Of a stretch of DNA of 32,248 nt, positions 7,644 through 14,956 are shown in pieces. A model generated the notes under the pieces. It was not told the DNA's origin, searched no databases, and worked only from the letters and a program-made list of their open reading frames with translations. Source of the stretch: a virus; the IMG/VR virus record IMGVR_UViG_3300023174_000440, positions 1 through 32,248 of that record, one strand, 5' to 3'. The first letter of the stretch is position 1. Each line of letters begins with the position of its first letter. A program made the position numbers and the translations under genes.

Positions 7644-7889
7644 TCATTGAGAAAAGCCCCCTCCGTCCATTTTCAATTCAACTATGTCATTGTTATTGAT
7701 GGATTTTAATTCACTTAGTAGTTTGTCATAGTCCTGCAATAACTTGGAATTGACTTCACCGATGGTAAATGCCAGTGTCTTTGCTGTTAGTATATCTAGT
7801 TTAATTTCTCTTTGCTGACTCATTGTGGCAATTTTTACCTGTTCAATAAATTGTTGCAAAGGAAAAGTGTTAATTGGTTTATTTTGCAT
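7644..7889 (-). CDS. Conserved small phage protein, unknown function
   Basis: An 81-residue, mostly helical protein ('NTFPLQQFIEQVKIA', then 'LDILTAKTLAFTIGEVNSKL') ending in an acidic and glycine-rich tail ('VELKMDGGGF'). I recall the same N-terminal block in marine T4-like phages. It overlaps the upstream gene by 11 bases. There is no recognisable active site. A virion or DNA-replication accessory protein are both possible. Confidence 0.7.
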   Translation of the reverse strand: MQNKPINTFPLQQFIEQVKIATMSQQREIKLDILTAKTLAFTIGEVNSKLLQDYDKLLSELKSINNNDIVELKMDGGGFSQ

Positions 7890-8349
7890 TGTTTAATGAT
7901 TCCTTGGCTTCTTCTTCCGTTTTGAACGGACCTTCGTAAGGGTATCTTTCAATGGTAATTAGTTTTGGACAAAAACTTTTGATCCAATTTTTAGGAAATT
8001 TAATAATATAATATCCAGCACAGAACAAACTTTTACTTTGATTACTTTTAGTGAATAACGGCAATTTTTTTCTAAGATTATATATGCTATTAAAGGGTTC
8101 CCATTTAGTAGGATACCCATAGCATTCGTTAGGAACAGCCCGTGAAACAGTTGTTTCAATATCTTTAGAGAAAAATTCCTTGCCAAATTGCTTGGTTACA
8201 TCAGTTTTTTTAGGAAAAAACATATCTCCTTTTTTTGAACTGAGCATATATTGATTATTTTCTTTTTTATGCAGAGTTCCTACTCTAACCCCGTCTTCTT
8301 CAACGATCCAGAGTACACCGTCTACTACTGGTTTAGCATGAACATTCAT
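7879..8349 (-). CDS. Conserved phage protein, unknown function
   Basis: A 156-residue protein starting 'MNVHAKPVVDG'. I chose the ATG at 8349 rather than the longer reading frame from 8394, because AGAGG lies 5 bases before it and it removes a 35-base overlap with the RNase H gene. The sequence is beta-rich at the N terminus ('LWIVEEDGVRVGTLHKK'). A C-terminal 'PYEGPFKTEEEAKESL' motif looks like the end of a small alpha/beta domain. No function recognised. Confidence 0.7.
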   Translation of the reverse strand: MNVHAKPVVDGVLWIVEEDGVRVGTLHKKENNQYMLSSKKGDMFFPKKTDVTKQFGKEFFSKDIETTVSRAVPNECYGYPTKWEPFNSIYNLRKKLPLFTKSNQSKSLFCAGYYIIKFPKNWIKSFCPKLITIERYPYEGPFKTEEEAKESLNNAK

Positions 8350-8359
8350 TATGACCTCT

Positions 8360-9325
8360 TTAATTGGGATAATTGGCCTGAAATGCATCAGCATATTGCT
8401 GAATATTTTCAGTAATTCTTTTTAAATCGTATAGATTACAAAACTTCATAAGTCTAATACCAACTTGGCTGATGTTTTTAGGTTGGCTATTAGTTGTAAT
8501 AGTTTCGTTGATGATTTGTTTAATGTCATCGGGTTGATGTTTTAAGTCAATAAGTCTACGATTGCGTTCGTAATCGTCTAATACACGATGTTCTTCGCCG
8601 TTATGATCTACCCAACGCTGTAACATTAGGTTATTCCAAGCAAAGCCGCGACGACCTCGATCTTCAAATGCTTCTAATAGCTTATTTTTACGTACCTTAG
8701 GATAAGCACTGAACACATTATCAGTGGGATCGCCGCGTATGCATTTTTCAAATAATACCCATTCTGGATTGATTAGGTCTTTTTCCACATTGGTCTTTTT
8801 ATCAATTACACGTTTGCCTTTTTTATCAAAAATACCTTCGTGTGTATAGGTAGTTTCGCTAATGCCGTTATATTGTCGTACATTAGGAGCAATTAACTGA
8901 ATAAAATCGCTGTCTGTGCTAATAATAACATGGTCATCGTTGGGATGACTTTGAATAAAGCCGGCAATGAGATCATCTGCTTCTAGTTGTGAGTTTTGTA
9001 ATACTGTAGCATTAGTTTTTTCTGATATAAAATCTTTAAAAGTATCAAAGGCTTCCCAGAAAATACGATCCTCTTCTTGTTCTTTTACAGTGGCAGCAGC
9101 CCTAGATTCAGCTCTATTGCGTTTATAAGGTGCATAATAGTCCTTACGCCAGCTGCGACCTTCTAAACAGAATACTAAATGACTACCATTGAAGTCGGAC
9201 CAGGCTTTTTTAATACTGTTTAAGGTAATATGAAAGGCCATGCCCAGTTTTATATCTGCGCTGCCATTAATTGCGTGTCTAGAACGGAAAAAGGTATTTG
9301 CAGTATCAACTAAAATGTATGTCAT
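8360..9325 (-). CDS. rnh: T4-type RNase H / 5'-3' exonuclease (FEN family)
   Basis: A 321-residue FEN-like nuclease that should remove RNA primers from lagging-strand fragments during phage replication. Acidic metal-binding residues are visible: D7 in 'ILVDTAN', 'LEADDLIA' (E115, D117, D118) and 'STDSDF' (D138, D140). 'YKRNR' near 67-71 is the basic patch seen in this family. Length is close to T4 Rnh (305). The start ATG overlaps the upstream stop by 4 bases (ATGA). It lies apart from the polymerase but on the same strand. Confidence 0.88.
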   Translation of the reverse strand: MTYILVDTANTFFRSRHAINGSADIKLGMAFHITLNSIKKAWSDFNGSHLVFCLEGRSWRKDYYAPYKRNRAESRAAATVKEQEEDRIFWEAFDTFKDFISEKTNATVLQNSQLEADDLIAGFIQSHPNDDHVIISTDSDFIQLIAPNVRQYNGISETTYTHEGIFDKKGKRVIDKKTNVEKDLINPEWVLFEKCIRGDPTDNVFSAYPKVRKNKLLEAFEDRGRRGFAWNNLMLQRWVDHNGEEHRVLDDYERNRRLIDLKHQPDDIKQIINETITTNSQPKNISQVGIRLMKFCNLYDLKRITENIQQYADAFQANYPN

Positions 9326-9774
9326 TTGACTTCGGAAAGTCCGCCATTAATTTTGTTTACGTTAATGTATCCAGCACCACGGCCAACGTCCTGTCCTTCC
9401 TCAGCTAGAACGTTGCGAGCAAGATCACGAAACCAGCGATCCACAATTTGTTCTTGTGGATCAGCGTCGTATCCGTATCCTGCTTGCTTCAATTGTACAA
9501 TGAATTCTTCATTCCAGTCAAGCTCAAAGAAGCCATTACGAACGTTTTCTTTGTTGATATGAGTTTCTATTACCCCGACCCAGGGTTCGCCACGTTGTGT
9601 GGCACGTTCTTTTGGAGTCATTCGAGCAATAGCTTCTTCTTCCAACGCTCGTTTAGCAGCTTCTTCTGCTCGTTGAATTTCGACTTCCTTGGCTTCTTTT
9701 AATCTTTGAATTTCCGCAATGGCTTCTTCCATCTTGGAAATGCCAAAGATTCTTTTTAGGAACTTTTTCATCAA
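9322..9774 (-). CDS. Coiled-coil small protein, unknown function
   Basis: A 150-residue protein. The first ~20 residues are basic, then a long charged helix ('EEAIAEIQRLKEAKEVEIQR' and on to ~residue 50) predicted as coiled coil, then a compact C-terminal domain ('WVGVIETHINKENVRNGFFE' and 'IVDRWFRDLARNVL'). It is translationally coupled to RNase H (ATGA) and to the methyltransferase upstream (4-base overlap). I recall similar proteins in T4-like marine phages, always unnamed. Confidence 0.7.
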   Translation of the reverse strand: MMKKFLKRIFGISKMEEAIAEIQRLKEAKEVEIQRAEEAAKRALEEEAIARMTPKERATQRGEPWVGVIETHINKENVRNGFFELDWNEEFIVQLKQAGYGYDADPQEQIVDRWFRDLARNVLAEEGQDVGRGAGYINVNKINGGLSEVK

Positions 9775-10436
9775 CGTCCTGCTAGTGGATTAGGATAAGG
9801 ATTAGGTCTAACCCAAGGTTGTTGACCCTTGGTTAACACAATCATGCTATTATAGTAGCTTACGCTGGCTAGATCGTTAAACCTAAACACGTTTTGATCG
9901 GCAGGGTGTTCTTGCCAGTGATTAAGATTAACCATGTCAATGATCTTTTTACTATATTCCATCATGGTATGAGGACGATATAAACCATTCCCCCAGTCGT
10001 TAAAATAACTGGTATGAGTATCTTCAATCATATAAACACCACCAATTGAGATCTTTGGCCAAATAGCATTTAAGGTTACAATTTGTTGATTCATTTGATG
10101 ACCGCCGTCATCTAAGAACACATCAATATTACCCACATGTGGTATAAAGTTAGCCCAGAAAAGAGCATCTTCTTGATTGCCAATAAAGATTTCCACATTT
10201 TCTGCTTTGCGTTGTAGTACACCTTCGTCTACGTCGACACCAATAATTCTAGCAGTATCGCCAAAGTATTTTCGCCACATTTGCAAACTGCCACCACCTT
10301 GGACACCTACCTCAATAAAGGTAAGGTCTTGGTTTCTATATTTGCTAAAGAATTGTTCGTACACTGGAAAATACGGAAGGTATTTGTCGCAATGTAATGT
10401 TAGATCGTTTTCAAAAATTTCAAGTAAAGTTTTCAA
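9771..10436 (-). CDS. MycE/TylE-like O-methyltransferase
   Basis: A 221-residue class I methyltransferase related to the macrocin/mycinamicin sugar O-methyltransferases. Motif I is 'FIEVGVQGGGSLQMWRKYFG' near residues 40-59, 'IIGVDVDEG' near 64-72 binds the ribose, and 'DVFLDDGGHQMNQQI' (~105-119) and 'YMIEDTHTSYF' (~134-144) hold the metal and catalytic acids and His of this group. The start is TTG, directly after the queE stop; no nearby ATG exists upstream of motif I, and GGGG lies 8 bases ahead. The natural substrate is probably a sugar or other small molecule, possibly related to the phage glycosyltransferases. Substrate is inference. Confidence 0.75.
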   Translation of the reverse strand: MKTLLEIFENDLTLHCDKYLPYFPVYEQFFSKYRNQDLTFIEVGVQGGGSLQMWRKYFGDTARIIGVDVDEGVLQRKAENVEIFIGNQEDALFWANFIPHVGNIDVFLDDGGHQMNQQIVTLNAIWPKISIGGVYMIEDTHTSYFNDWGNGLYRPHTMMEYSKKIIDMVNLNHWQEHPADQNVFRFNDLASVSYYNSMIVLTKGQQPWVRPNPYPNPLAGR

Positions 10437-11294
10437 TTAGGTTCCCCATTCGTTTTTAAATAATGGCACTTGAAGTCGGTCACTGTACCGCCATCCTTCT
10501 CGCATTGCCATTTCTGCCACACGCCTATTATTAAGACTGTACACCCGCTCAACGCCACCGACAGGCATAATATACACAGGGCCTTTAAAGCCATTATTTC
10601 TATATTGTTTGACTGCTTGTTGAGCATCTGTTAAGTCCTCTTCGCTTGCTATGACAAATTTCAAGTAGGTATAGCCAACTTTTTCATAGTCGCATACCAC
10701 TTCGGGAAGGATAGCTTCCTCCCATTTTTCCCCACTCACTGGCAGTTTAGCACTAACACTGAACGTGACTTCCCTTTGTCGTGAATGCCGGTCACTCCAG
10801 TTAATTAAGTAATTTTTAAATTCTGGAGTTAATTTCTGAGTGCCGTTAGTTTCAAAAGTTAAGTGACGCAATCTTATCATCGACTCTTCATCTAGCAGTT
10901 CAGGATAGCTACGTTGCCAGCCTAGCAAGGGTTCTCCCCCTGTAATAACAAGATGCTCATCATGCCAATTTTTATGTGGCAATAAGTCTACTATACCTTT
11001 GGCCAAAGCACTTACTTCATATAAGGGGCTAAGATGTTTAAAGTTAGGATCCCAACTAGCATAGCTATCACAGCCAGTACTTACCAGTGGTAAGTCTTTG
11101 TAGCTTTTAAACGGCCGTTCTTCATCAGTTAATGCTACATTTACTCTTTCTATGCTTTTTTCACCACGTGGCATACCAAAACCATCGCAGGTAAAGTTGC
11201 AACCAAAAGTACGTAAGAAAATAGAAGGCACGCCCATATAGCGTCCTTCCCCTTGTATTGAATAAAATAGTTCGCTGATTTTAATCTTGCTCAT
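10437..11294 (-). CDS. queE: 7-carboxy-7-deazaguanine synthase QueE (radical SAM)
   Basis: Converts 6-carboxytetrahydropterin to 7-carboxy-7-deazaguanine (CDG). Numbered from the ATG at 11294: 'FYSIQGEG' at 10-17 is the QueE N-terminal motif, and 'FLRTFGCNFTC' ends at Cys36. The third iron-sulfur Cys is not in the usual place; 'GFGMPRG' follows and the next Cys is at 75 in 'TGCDSYASWD', which aligns with the canonical C-D-T-x-Y. GGEPL is at 119-123. A longer reading frame uses TTG at 11324; ATG is preferred because it begins right at the conserved domain. It overlaps mazG by 14 bases. FolE, a QueD-like protein and DpdA are encoded nearby. Confidence 0.9.
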   Translation of the reverse strand: MSKIKISELFYSIQGEGRYMGVPSIFLRTFGCNFTCDGFGMPRGEKSIERVNVALTDEERPFKSYKDLPLVSTGCDSYASWDPNFKHLSPLYEVSALAKGIVDLLPHKNWHDEHLVITGGEPLLGWQRSYPELLDEESMIRLRHLTFETNGTQKLTPEFKNYLINWSDRHSRQREVTFSVSAKLPVSGEKWEEAILPEVVCDYEKVGYTYLKFVIASEEDLTDAQQAVKQYRNNGFKGPVYIMPVGGVERVYSLNNRRVAEMAMREGWRYSDRLQVPLFKNEWGT

Positions 11295-11559
11295 ATATGG
11301 TAGACCATTGTTTAAGTTTTTCAAATTTAGCTAGTTTAGCCTTTTCAATATTATATTGACTAATTACTCCATTCATTTCTAATAGGGTAATCATGGCAGC
11401 CAAATCTCCCAGCTCTTCTTCTAAGTGTTGACGATTAGTTTTGAGCTCTCCAGGTTTTCGATTATCCATACCAAAGCGATTAATCTTGCTCACTGCTTGG
11501 ATAACTTCTGCACATTCCTCTTGGAGGATGCTCATTACTTCATTTATTGAGTCTTTCAC
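11281..11559 (-). CDS. mazG: MazG-like nucleotide pyrophosphohydrolase
   Basis: A 92-residue single-domain MazG. 'EECAEVIQAVSKINRFG' (residues 14-30) and 'EEELGDLAAMI' (48-58) supply the EExxE...ExxD metal site that hydrolyses (d)NTPs to monophosphates. In phages MazG is proposed to shift nucleotide pools or alarmone levels; here it may also feed dNMP metabolism. The start is GTG with a strong AGAGGAG 8 bases upstream, overlapping the previous gene by 20 bases. It is translationally linked to queE. Confidence 0.85.
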   Translation of the reverse strand: MKDSINEVMSILQEECAEVIQAVSKINRFGMDNRKPGELKTNRQHLEEELGDLAAMITLLEMNGVISQYNIEKAKLAKFEKLKQWSTIYEQD

Positions 11560-11821
11560 TTTGAAACTCCTCTATGTCTTTAACAGCTGATTGTAACACA
11601 AATGCATAGTTAAGAGCAACCTGTTTGCTCATAATGATGGAAGTTTCATAATCGGTATAACCTTTAGTTAAAAGTTTCCAAATATGATACCAGCGTGATT
11701 TAGACCAAAAGTTAGTTTTAGTTCTAGTATAAATGGTCACGGTTACATCTGTTTCCTCTGCTTCAATGTCAATTGTATGAGTACAATCATCACTGCCGCA
11801 TTCACAAACAGTTTTATACAT
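11540..11821 (-). CDS. Small conserved protein with Cys/His cluster
   Basis: A 93-residue protein beginning 'MYKTVCECGSDDCTHTIDIE'. A longer frame from a TTG at 11881 adds 20 residues; I favour the ATG because the Cys motif starts there, but the TTG overlaps the upstream stop (TTGA) and cannot be excluded. C-x-C-x4-C-x-H at residues 6-14 may bind a metal. The rest is beta-rich, then helical ('SRWYHIWKLLTKGYTDYETS'). The function is not recognised. Confidence 0.6.
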   Translation of the reverse strand: MYKTVCECGSDDCTHTIDIEAEETDVTVTIYTRTKTNFWSKSRWYHIWKLLTKGYTDYETSIIMSKQVALNYAFVLQSAVKDIEEFQSERLNK

Positions 11822-11877
11822 TTTATTAGAACCCCAGTCATTAACTAGAAGTACACCTTTAGCTGGCGTTTCTGCGT

Positions 11878-12174
11878 TCAATTTTTCAAGTTCTCCAATG
11901 TGGCAATTTTGGCAATACGTTGTCCAAAATCTTCATCGTTGTTAATGATATAAAGAGTATGATCATGACGATCAGTTCTAGGATCATGGCGACTAAACTC
12001 CACGATCCTGCCGCCAATAGCACTATAGACCTTAAACCTCATTACAGGATTGTCGCTAACGCTATTATCTTCGATGGCATGTACCAATCCGCGTCTAGAC
12101 AGTTTAGCCTCTACTTGTTGAGGACCGTCTTGCTCTAGCCAACGAAGAAGTTTTATTCTAAGCCAGTTCATCAT
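11878..12174 (-). CDS. Small basic protein, unknown function
   Basis: A 98-residue protein with a basic amphipathic N terminus ('NWLRIKLLRWLEQ') and a beta-rich core ('MRFKVYSAIGGRIVEFSRHD' then 'HTLYIINNDEDFGQRIAKIA'). Its ATG overlaps the stop of the CDGSH-like gene (ATGA). I recall related unnamed genes in T4-like phages. No catalytic motif is evident. Confidence 0.65.
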   Translation of the reverse strand: MMNWLRIKLLRWLEQDGPQQVEAKLSRRGLVHAIEDNSVSDNPVMRFKVYSAIGGRIVEFSRHDPRTDRHDHTLYIINNDEDFGQRIAKIATLENLKN

Positions 12175-12326
12175 GATTTTGTCTGTTCCTGTTTAGCCTG
12201 TTCTTTATGTTGCCATTCAGCTAATTTAGTTTGATACATGGCTTCGGTAAGTCCATGCCAGCCAATGCAATCACCAGTGGGGCTACGACCGCAGCCACAA
12301 GTTCCAACTTTCTTTTGAGTTTCCAT
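12171..12326 (-). CDS. 51-residue CDGSH-like mini-protein
   Basis: A short gene between folE and the preceding small gene, with AAGGAA 6 bases before its ATG and a stop overlapping the next start (ATGA). Residues 10-24 read CGCGRSPTGDCIGWH, giving C10-x-C12-x7-C20-x3-H24. CDGSH [2Fe-2S] proteins use the same three-Cys, one-His ligand set, with the same C-x-C and C-x3-H spacing and one more residue in the middle. Asp of the CDGSH core is Ile here. The C-terminal half is a charged helix. Binding of a 2Fe-2S cluster, or of zinc, is inference. A gene this small could be missed by automatic callers. Confidence 0.7.
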   Translation of the reverse strand: METQKKVGTCGCGRSPTGDCIGWHGLTEAMYQTKLAEWQHKEQAKQEQTKS

Positions 12327-12339
12327 AATATTTCCTTAG

Positions 12340-13035
12340 TTATCTTGGTGCAAAGTCTTGTTGGAGTTTAATGTTATCAAAAAACTCCTTCTTAGTGCCC
12401 ACGTCTTCTTTAAATGCACCTTTTAAGACTGTGGTTTGTGTGAGACTGGAATGTGCCATAATTCCGCGGTTTTCGCAACATCCATGAGTGGCCTGTATAT
12501 AAACACCAACGTTTTTACTATCAGTTGCTTTAGAAATCTCCCTAGCAATATCATTACATAGTTCTTCTTGGAGAGTGCCTCTCCGAGCACACCACTGAGC
12601 AATCCTTGTGTATTTTGACAAGCCAATGACTTTACCATTTGGAATAATTCCAATATAGGCAACACCATTAACTGGTTGATGATGATGACTGCACATACTA
12701 CGAAGTTCACTGCGTACTACCAACATGCCAGTATAAGCATCCTCGCCTTCATTTGGAAAGCTAGTAGCATCTGGTGCAGGCTCGTAACGCCCTGCCATGA
12801 TTTCGTTAAAGTACATTTTAGCCAATCGACGAGCAGTTCCCTTGCTATTAGGGTCATTTTCTCTGTCAATTAGTAATGAGTCGAGAACAGATTCAAATGC
12901 CTTAGTAGCATCGTTAATTAGTTCTTCTTTGAAGTTTTCTTCCACATAATCGGATATATTATCGCCTGCCCAGAATCTCTTACCTTCTCGGCGCATACGA
13001 TCACGCAATACTTGTGCTAGATTTTTTTCAGCCAT
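12340..13035 (-). CDS. folE: GTP cyclohydrolase I, FolE
   Basis: Converts GTP to dihydroneopterin triphosphate, the first step for both folate and 7-deazaguanine synthesis. Zinc ligands are in place: C115 and H118 in 'MCSHHHQP', and C186 in 'HGCCENRG'; 'GLSKYTRIAQWCARR' near 138-152 is the conserved substrate loop. At 231 residues it matches FolE1. AAGGAA lies 6 bases before the ATG, and a perfect-consensus promoter lies just upstream. With queE, a queD-like gene and dpdA in the window, a role in deazaguanine supply is likelier than folate alone, although thyX also consumes folate. Confidence 0.95.
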   Translation of the reverse strand: MAEKNLAQVLRDRMRREGKRFWAGDNISDYVEENFKEELINDATKAFESVLDSLLIDRENDPNSKGTARRLAKMYFNEIMAGRYEPAPDATSFPNEGEDAYTGMLVVRSELRSMCSHHHQPVNGVAYIGIIPNGKVIGLSKYTRIAQWCARRGTLQEELCNDIAREISKATDSKNVGVYIQATHGCCENRGIMAHSSLTQTTVLKGAFKEDVGTKKEFFDNIKLQQDFAPR

Positions 13036-13056
13036 ACCAATTCCTTGTTTGATAAT

Positions 13057-13085
13057 ATTATATAGGTTATTTAGGCCAGTGTCAA
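13057..13085 (-). promoter_or_regulatory. folE promoter: Perfect sigma70 promoter for folE
   Basis: Minus strand TTGACA (13080-13085), 17-base spacer, TATAAT (13057-13062), 22 bases upstream of the folE ATG. The match is 12/12 to the sigma70 consensus with optimal spacing. ACTGGCCT (13073-13080) overlaps the -35 edge and may be an operator. The -35 overlaps the 3' end of the upstream methyltransferase gene. Confidence 0.85.
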
Positions 13086-13573
13086 GTTTTTTCTGCTACA
13101 ATCATGAAACTGTCATTTAAGTCTCTACCACTATAAAAAATATTTGTATACTTCCTATCTATCAAATAGTCTTTGATCACCATGGCATCCAATACATGAA
13201 TGTGTTTTCGATTATTCCAAGGTCTCCAATATTCTTGGCTATAGTCTGGAAGGTATAAAAATAACGTGCCATTACTCTTAAGTTTAGTACCCCAATAGTC
13301 TAGTGCATCAACCCAATTAGGTAAATGTTCAAGGCAGTGACTGGAAAATATATAATCAACTTGCCTATTTGGCAAGTGTAAGGCGTCCCAATCATCGTCA
13401 AGATTTAAGTCAATTGGTTGAGCACCCGGGTAAGCCCATTCAACTCTATTGCAGCCAATATCAAATCCATCTCCTTTGCAAAAGTATAGAGCAAAAGGTA
13501 TAGCAAATTGGCTAGCGTTTCCCTCTGCCTGAAACGCTGGATATTTTTTATTTTTATATTCTATCAAATTCAT
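13082..13573 (-). CDS. Class I SAM methyltransferase (type 11-like)
   Basis: A 163-residue protein. 'GFDIGCNRVEW' near residues 36-46 fits a SAM-binding motif I, 'PIDLNLDDDW' near 53-62 the ribose-binding acid, and 'VDYIFSSHCLEHLPNWVDAL' near 73-92 is the typical H-x-L-E-H signature of type 11/UbiE-like methyltransferases. The fold is short but covers the core. It overlaps the upstream gene (ATGA). It is the third methyltransferase-like gene in the window, none of which looks like a DNA base methylase. The substrate is unknown. Confidence 0.75.
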   Translation of the reverse strand: MNLIEYKNKKYPAFQAEGNASQFAIPFALYFCKGDGFDIGCNRVEWAYPGAQPIDLNLDDDWDALHLPNRQVDYIFSSHCLEHLPNWVDALDYWGTKLKSNGTLFLYLPDYSQEYWRPWNNRKHIHVLDAMVIKDYLIDRKYTNIFYSGRDLNDSFMIVAEKT

Positions 13574-13767
13574 ATGTATTCACTTAGTACCAAACGACAC
13601 ATGGTGGCATCATGATCAGAATTGAATTTAAAGATTAGATTATCTTCGTTGACTAACGTTGTATATTTTTTACCTGGTAGGCCAAATGCTTCTATTACCT
13701 TGATACACAATTCGTCCCACCAAATTTTATCTTGATAAACATAAGTAATTTTTACTTCATTTGTCAC
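13570..13767 (-). CDS. Small conserved phage protein, unknown function
   Basis: A 65-residue protein starting at GTG (13767). I chose this over an ATG at 13830 because the latter would overlap the HIT gene by 74 bases; GTG gives an 11-base overlap and GAAGG lies ahead. 'KIWWDELCIKVIEAFGLPGK' and 'FKFNSDHDATMCRLVLSE' look like a compact alpha/beta protein that I recall in T4-like phages. Role unknown. Confidence 0.65.
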   Translation of the reverse strand: MTNEVKITYVYQDKIWWDELCIKVIEAFGLPGKKYTTLVNEDNLIFKFNSDHDATMCRLVLSEYI

Positions 13768-14134
13768 GTTTGTATTTGGCCTTCTTTGGGATAACGTGTC
13801 TAACTCCACCGCTGGGATCTTTGACATCACCCGTACGACGTGGGATCATATGTATGTGGGGGTAGCTTACGGTTTGGCCAGCAGCCTCGCCACAGTTTTG
13901 CCCGACGTTAAAGCCATGCCATTTTTCTTGGGCCATGCCGTCGTAGCCGAACTTGTAGGCTGCTTGAAAACACGCAACCAAGTTTTCAAGTTTTTTTTGG
14001 GTTGGCACAAATAGCAAATGTCCTTCCGTAACTGGGTAGGCATCTTTGAAGACCCAGTAGTTTTTGCTTCTGTATTCAATTTCTTTCCACGGAGCTCGTC
14101 CATCATCTAAGGCCCTTGTTAAATCTGACATCAT
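13757..14134 (-). CDS. HIT-family nucleotide hydrolase-like protein
   Basis: A 125-residue HIT protein. 'AYPVTEGHLLFVPT' (32-45) is the N-terminal substrate strand and 'GQTVSYPHIHMIPRRTGD' (86-103) the signature. The canonical H-x-H-x-H is Y91-x-H93-x-H95, keeping the middle His that is the nucleophile. Family members cleave dinucleoside polyphosphates or nucleotidyl-amidates. 'GGVRHVIP' at the C terminus is also typical. The start follows AAGGAG and overlaps the upstream stop by ATGA. A housekeeping or alarmone-clearing role is possible; no phage role is known to me. Confidence 0.82.
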   Translation of the reverse strand: MMSDLTRALDDGRAPWKEIEYRSKNYWVFKDAYPVTEGHLLFVPTQKKLENLVACFQAAYKFGYDGMAQEKWHGFNVGQNCGEAAGQTVSYPHIHMIPRRTGDVKDPSGGVRHVIPKKAKYKRDK

Positions 14135-14508
14135 TCGTCTCCTTTCAGTGATTCGAATGTTCTATATTTGCCCAATGCTGCCATATACTCGTCGTAGAGT
14201 TTTTTCAGCTTGGGATGTTTCCGTTCTAGTTTAACATCACGTTCAGGAATTTGCAAGACTTTTTCAATTGTTTCCAACCGTTCTTCCAAGTCACGTCCGT
14301 TTAACGTCATCTTACCTTTAACTTCCAATTGAGGAGGATTGGTATGATGGATTCGAAGTGCTTCACTCTGGCCGATTGCGCTGCCCCAGTGATTTCCATG
14401 TGGATTGCTAATTAAAAAATTTCCACCAGTATTATTAGTGGTGTATATTTGACCAGTAGGAACTCCCATAATGCTAGCTTGATTTGCGTAGTTCGAAGTA
14501 TTGCTCAT
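14131..14508 (-). CDS. Conserved phage protein, possible virion component
   Basis: A 125-residue protein. The N-terminal half is Gly/Asn/Thr-rich ('SNTSNYANQASIMGVPTGQI'), like tail-fibre or collar material. The C-terminal half is a conserved helical module ('KMTLNGRDLEERLETIEKVL' then 'ERKHPKLKKLYDEYMAALGK') that I recall at the end of several T4-like phage proteins. It may be an attachment module. The start overlaps the cupin-like gene by 35 bases. Function not established. Confidence 0.65.
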   Translation of the reverse strand: MSNTSNYANQASIMGVPTGQIYTTNNTGGNFLISNPHGNHWGSAIGQSEALRIHHTNPPQLEVKGKMTLNGRDLEERLETIEKVLQIPERDVKLERKHPKLKKLYDEYMAALGKYRTFESLKGDE

Positions 14509-14956
14509 TTTGAATCCATTTATCTTTAACCAAAAATCCCCATTCTCTCTTTTGTGGGCCAGGCATAAACATTGTCCAAGCAGCTACCCCTTCAACCATT
14601 TCAATACGGTGATAGCTATTAGCACTACTAATCCTAAAATGGCCAGGACCACGCCAGTGACAAACTTCCCCAATCTTTTTACCATCTTTGTCAAAAGTTG
14701 GAACCCATTCATTATAGCCACCTTTAAGGATTAGTGTGGCGTAGGGCCACGGATGATCGTGTACATCATCTGGATCACTCTTAAGAAATTTATGAATGAA
14801 CACATTGAATGGGAACCAATTACGATCTTTTAGAAAGATGTAGTATCTTTCCAAGTATGGTTCTTTACTGGCTCTGTCTAAGATAATTCTCTTACGACCT
14901 GACTTTTCTAATTTTTCGAAGAATTTATTTTTTAGGTACTGGATTATCATAATCAT
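14474..14956 (-). CDS. Cupin-like protein
   Basis: A 160-residue protein with a basic helical N terminus (~1-35) and a single-domain cupin-like barrel. 'PDDVHDHPWPYATLILKGGY' near 61-80 holds the H-x-H pair expected for metal binding, and 'WRGPGHFRISSANSYHRIEM' (~101-120) provides a second His. The family is widespread in phages and environmental bacteria without an assigned reaction. The start may be the ATG at 14956 or two codons later. It overlaps its neighbours on both sides by about 32-35 bases. Confidence 0.65.
   Translation of the reverse strand: MIMIIQYLKNKFFEKLEKSGRKRIILDRASKEPYLERYYIFLKDRNWFPFNVFIHKFLKSDPDDVHDHPWPYATLILKGGYNEWVPTFDKDGKKIGEVCHWRGPGHFRISSANSYHRIEMVEGVAAWTMFMPGPQKREWGFLVKDKWIQNEQYFELRKSS

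Noticed and set aside
12423-12710. Alternative minus-strand frame inside folE
   Set aside because: FolE zinc ligands and substrate loop lie in the other frame.
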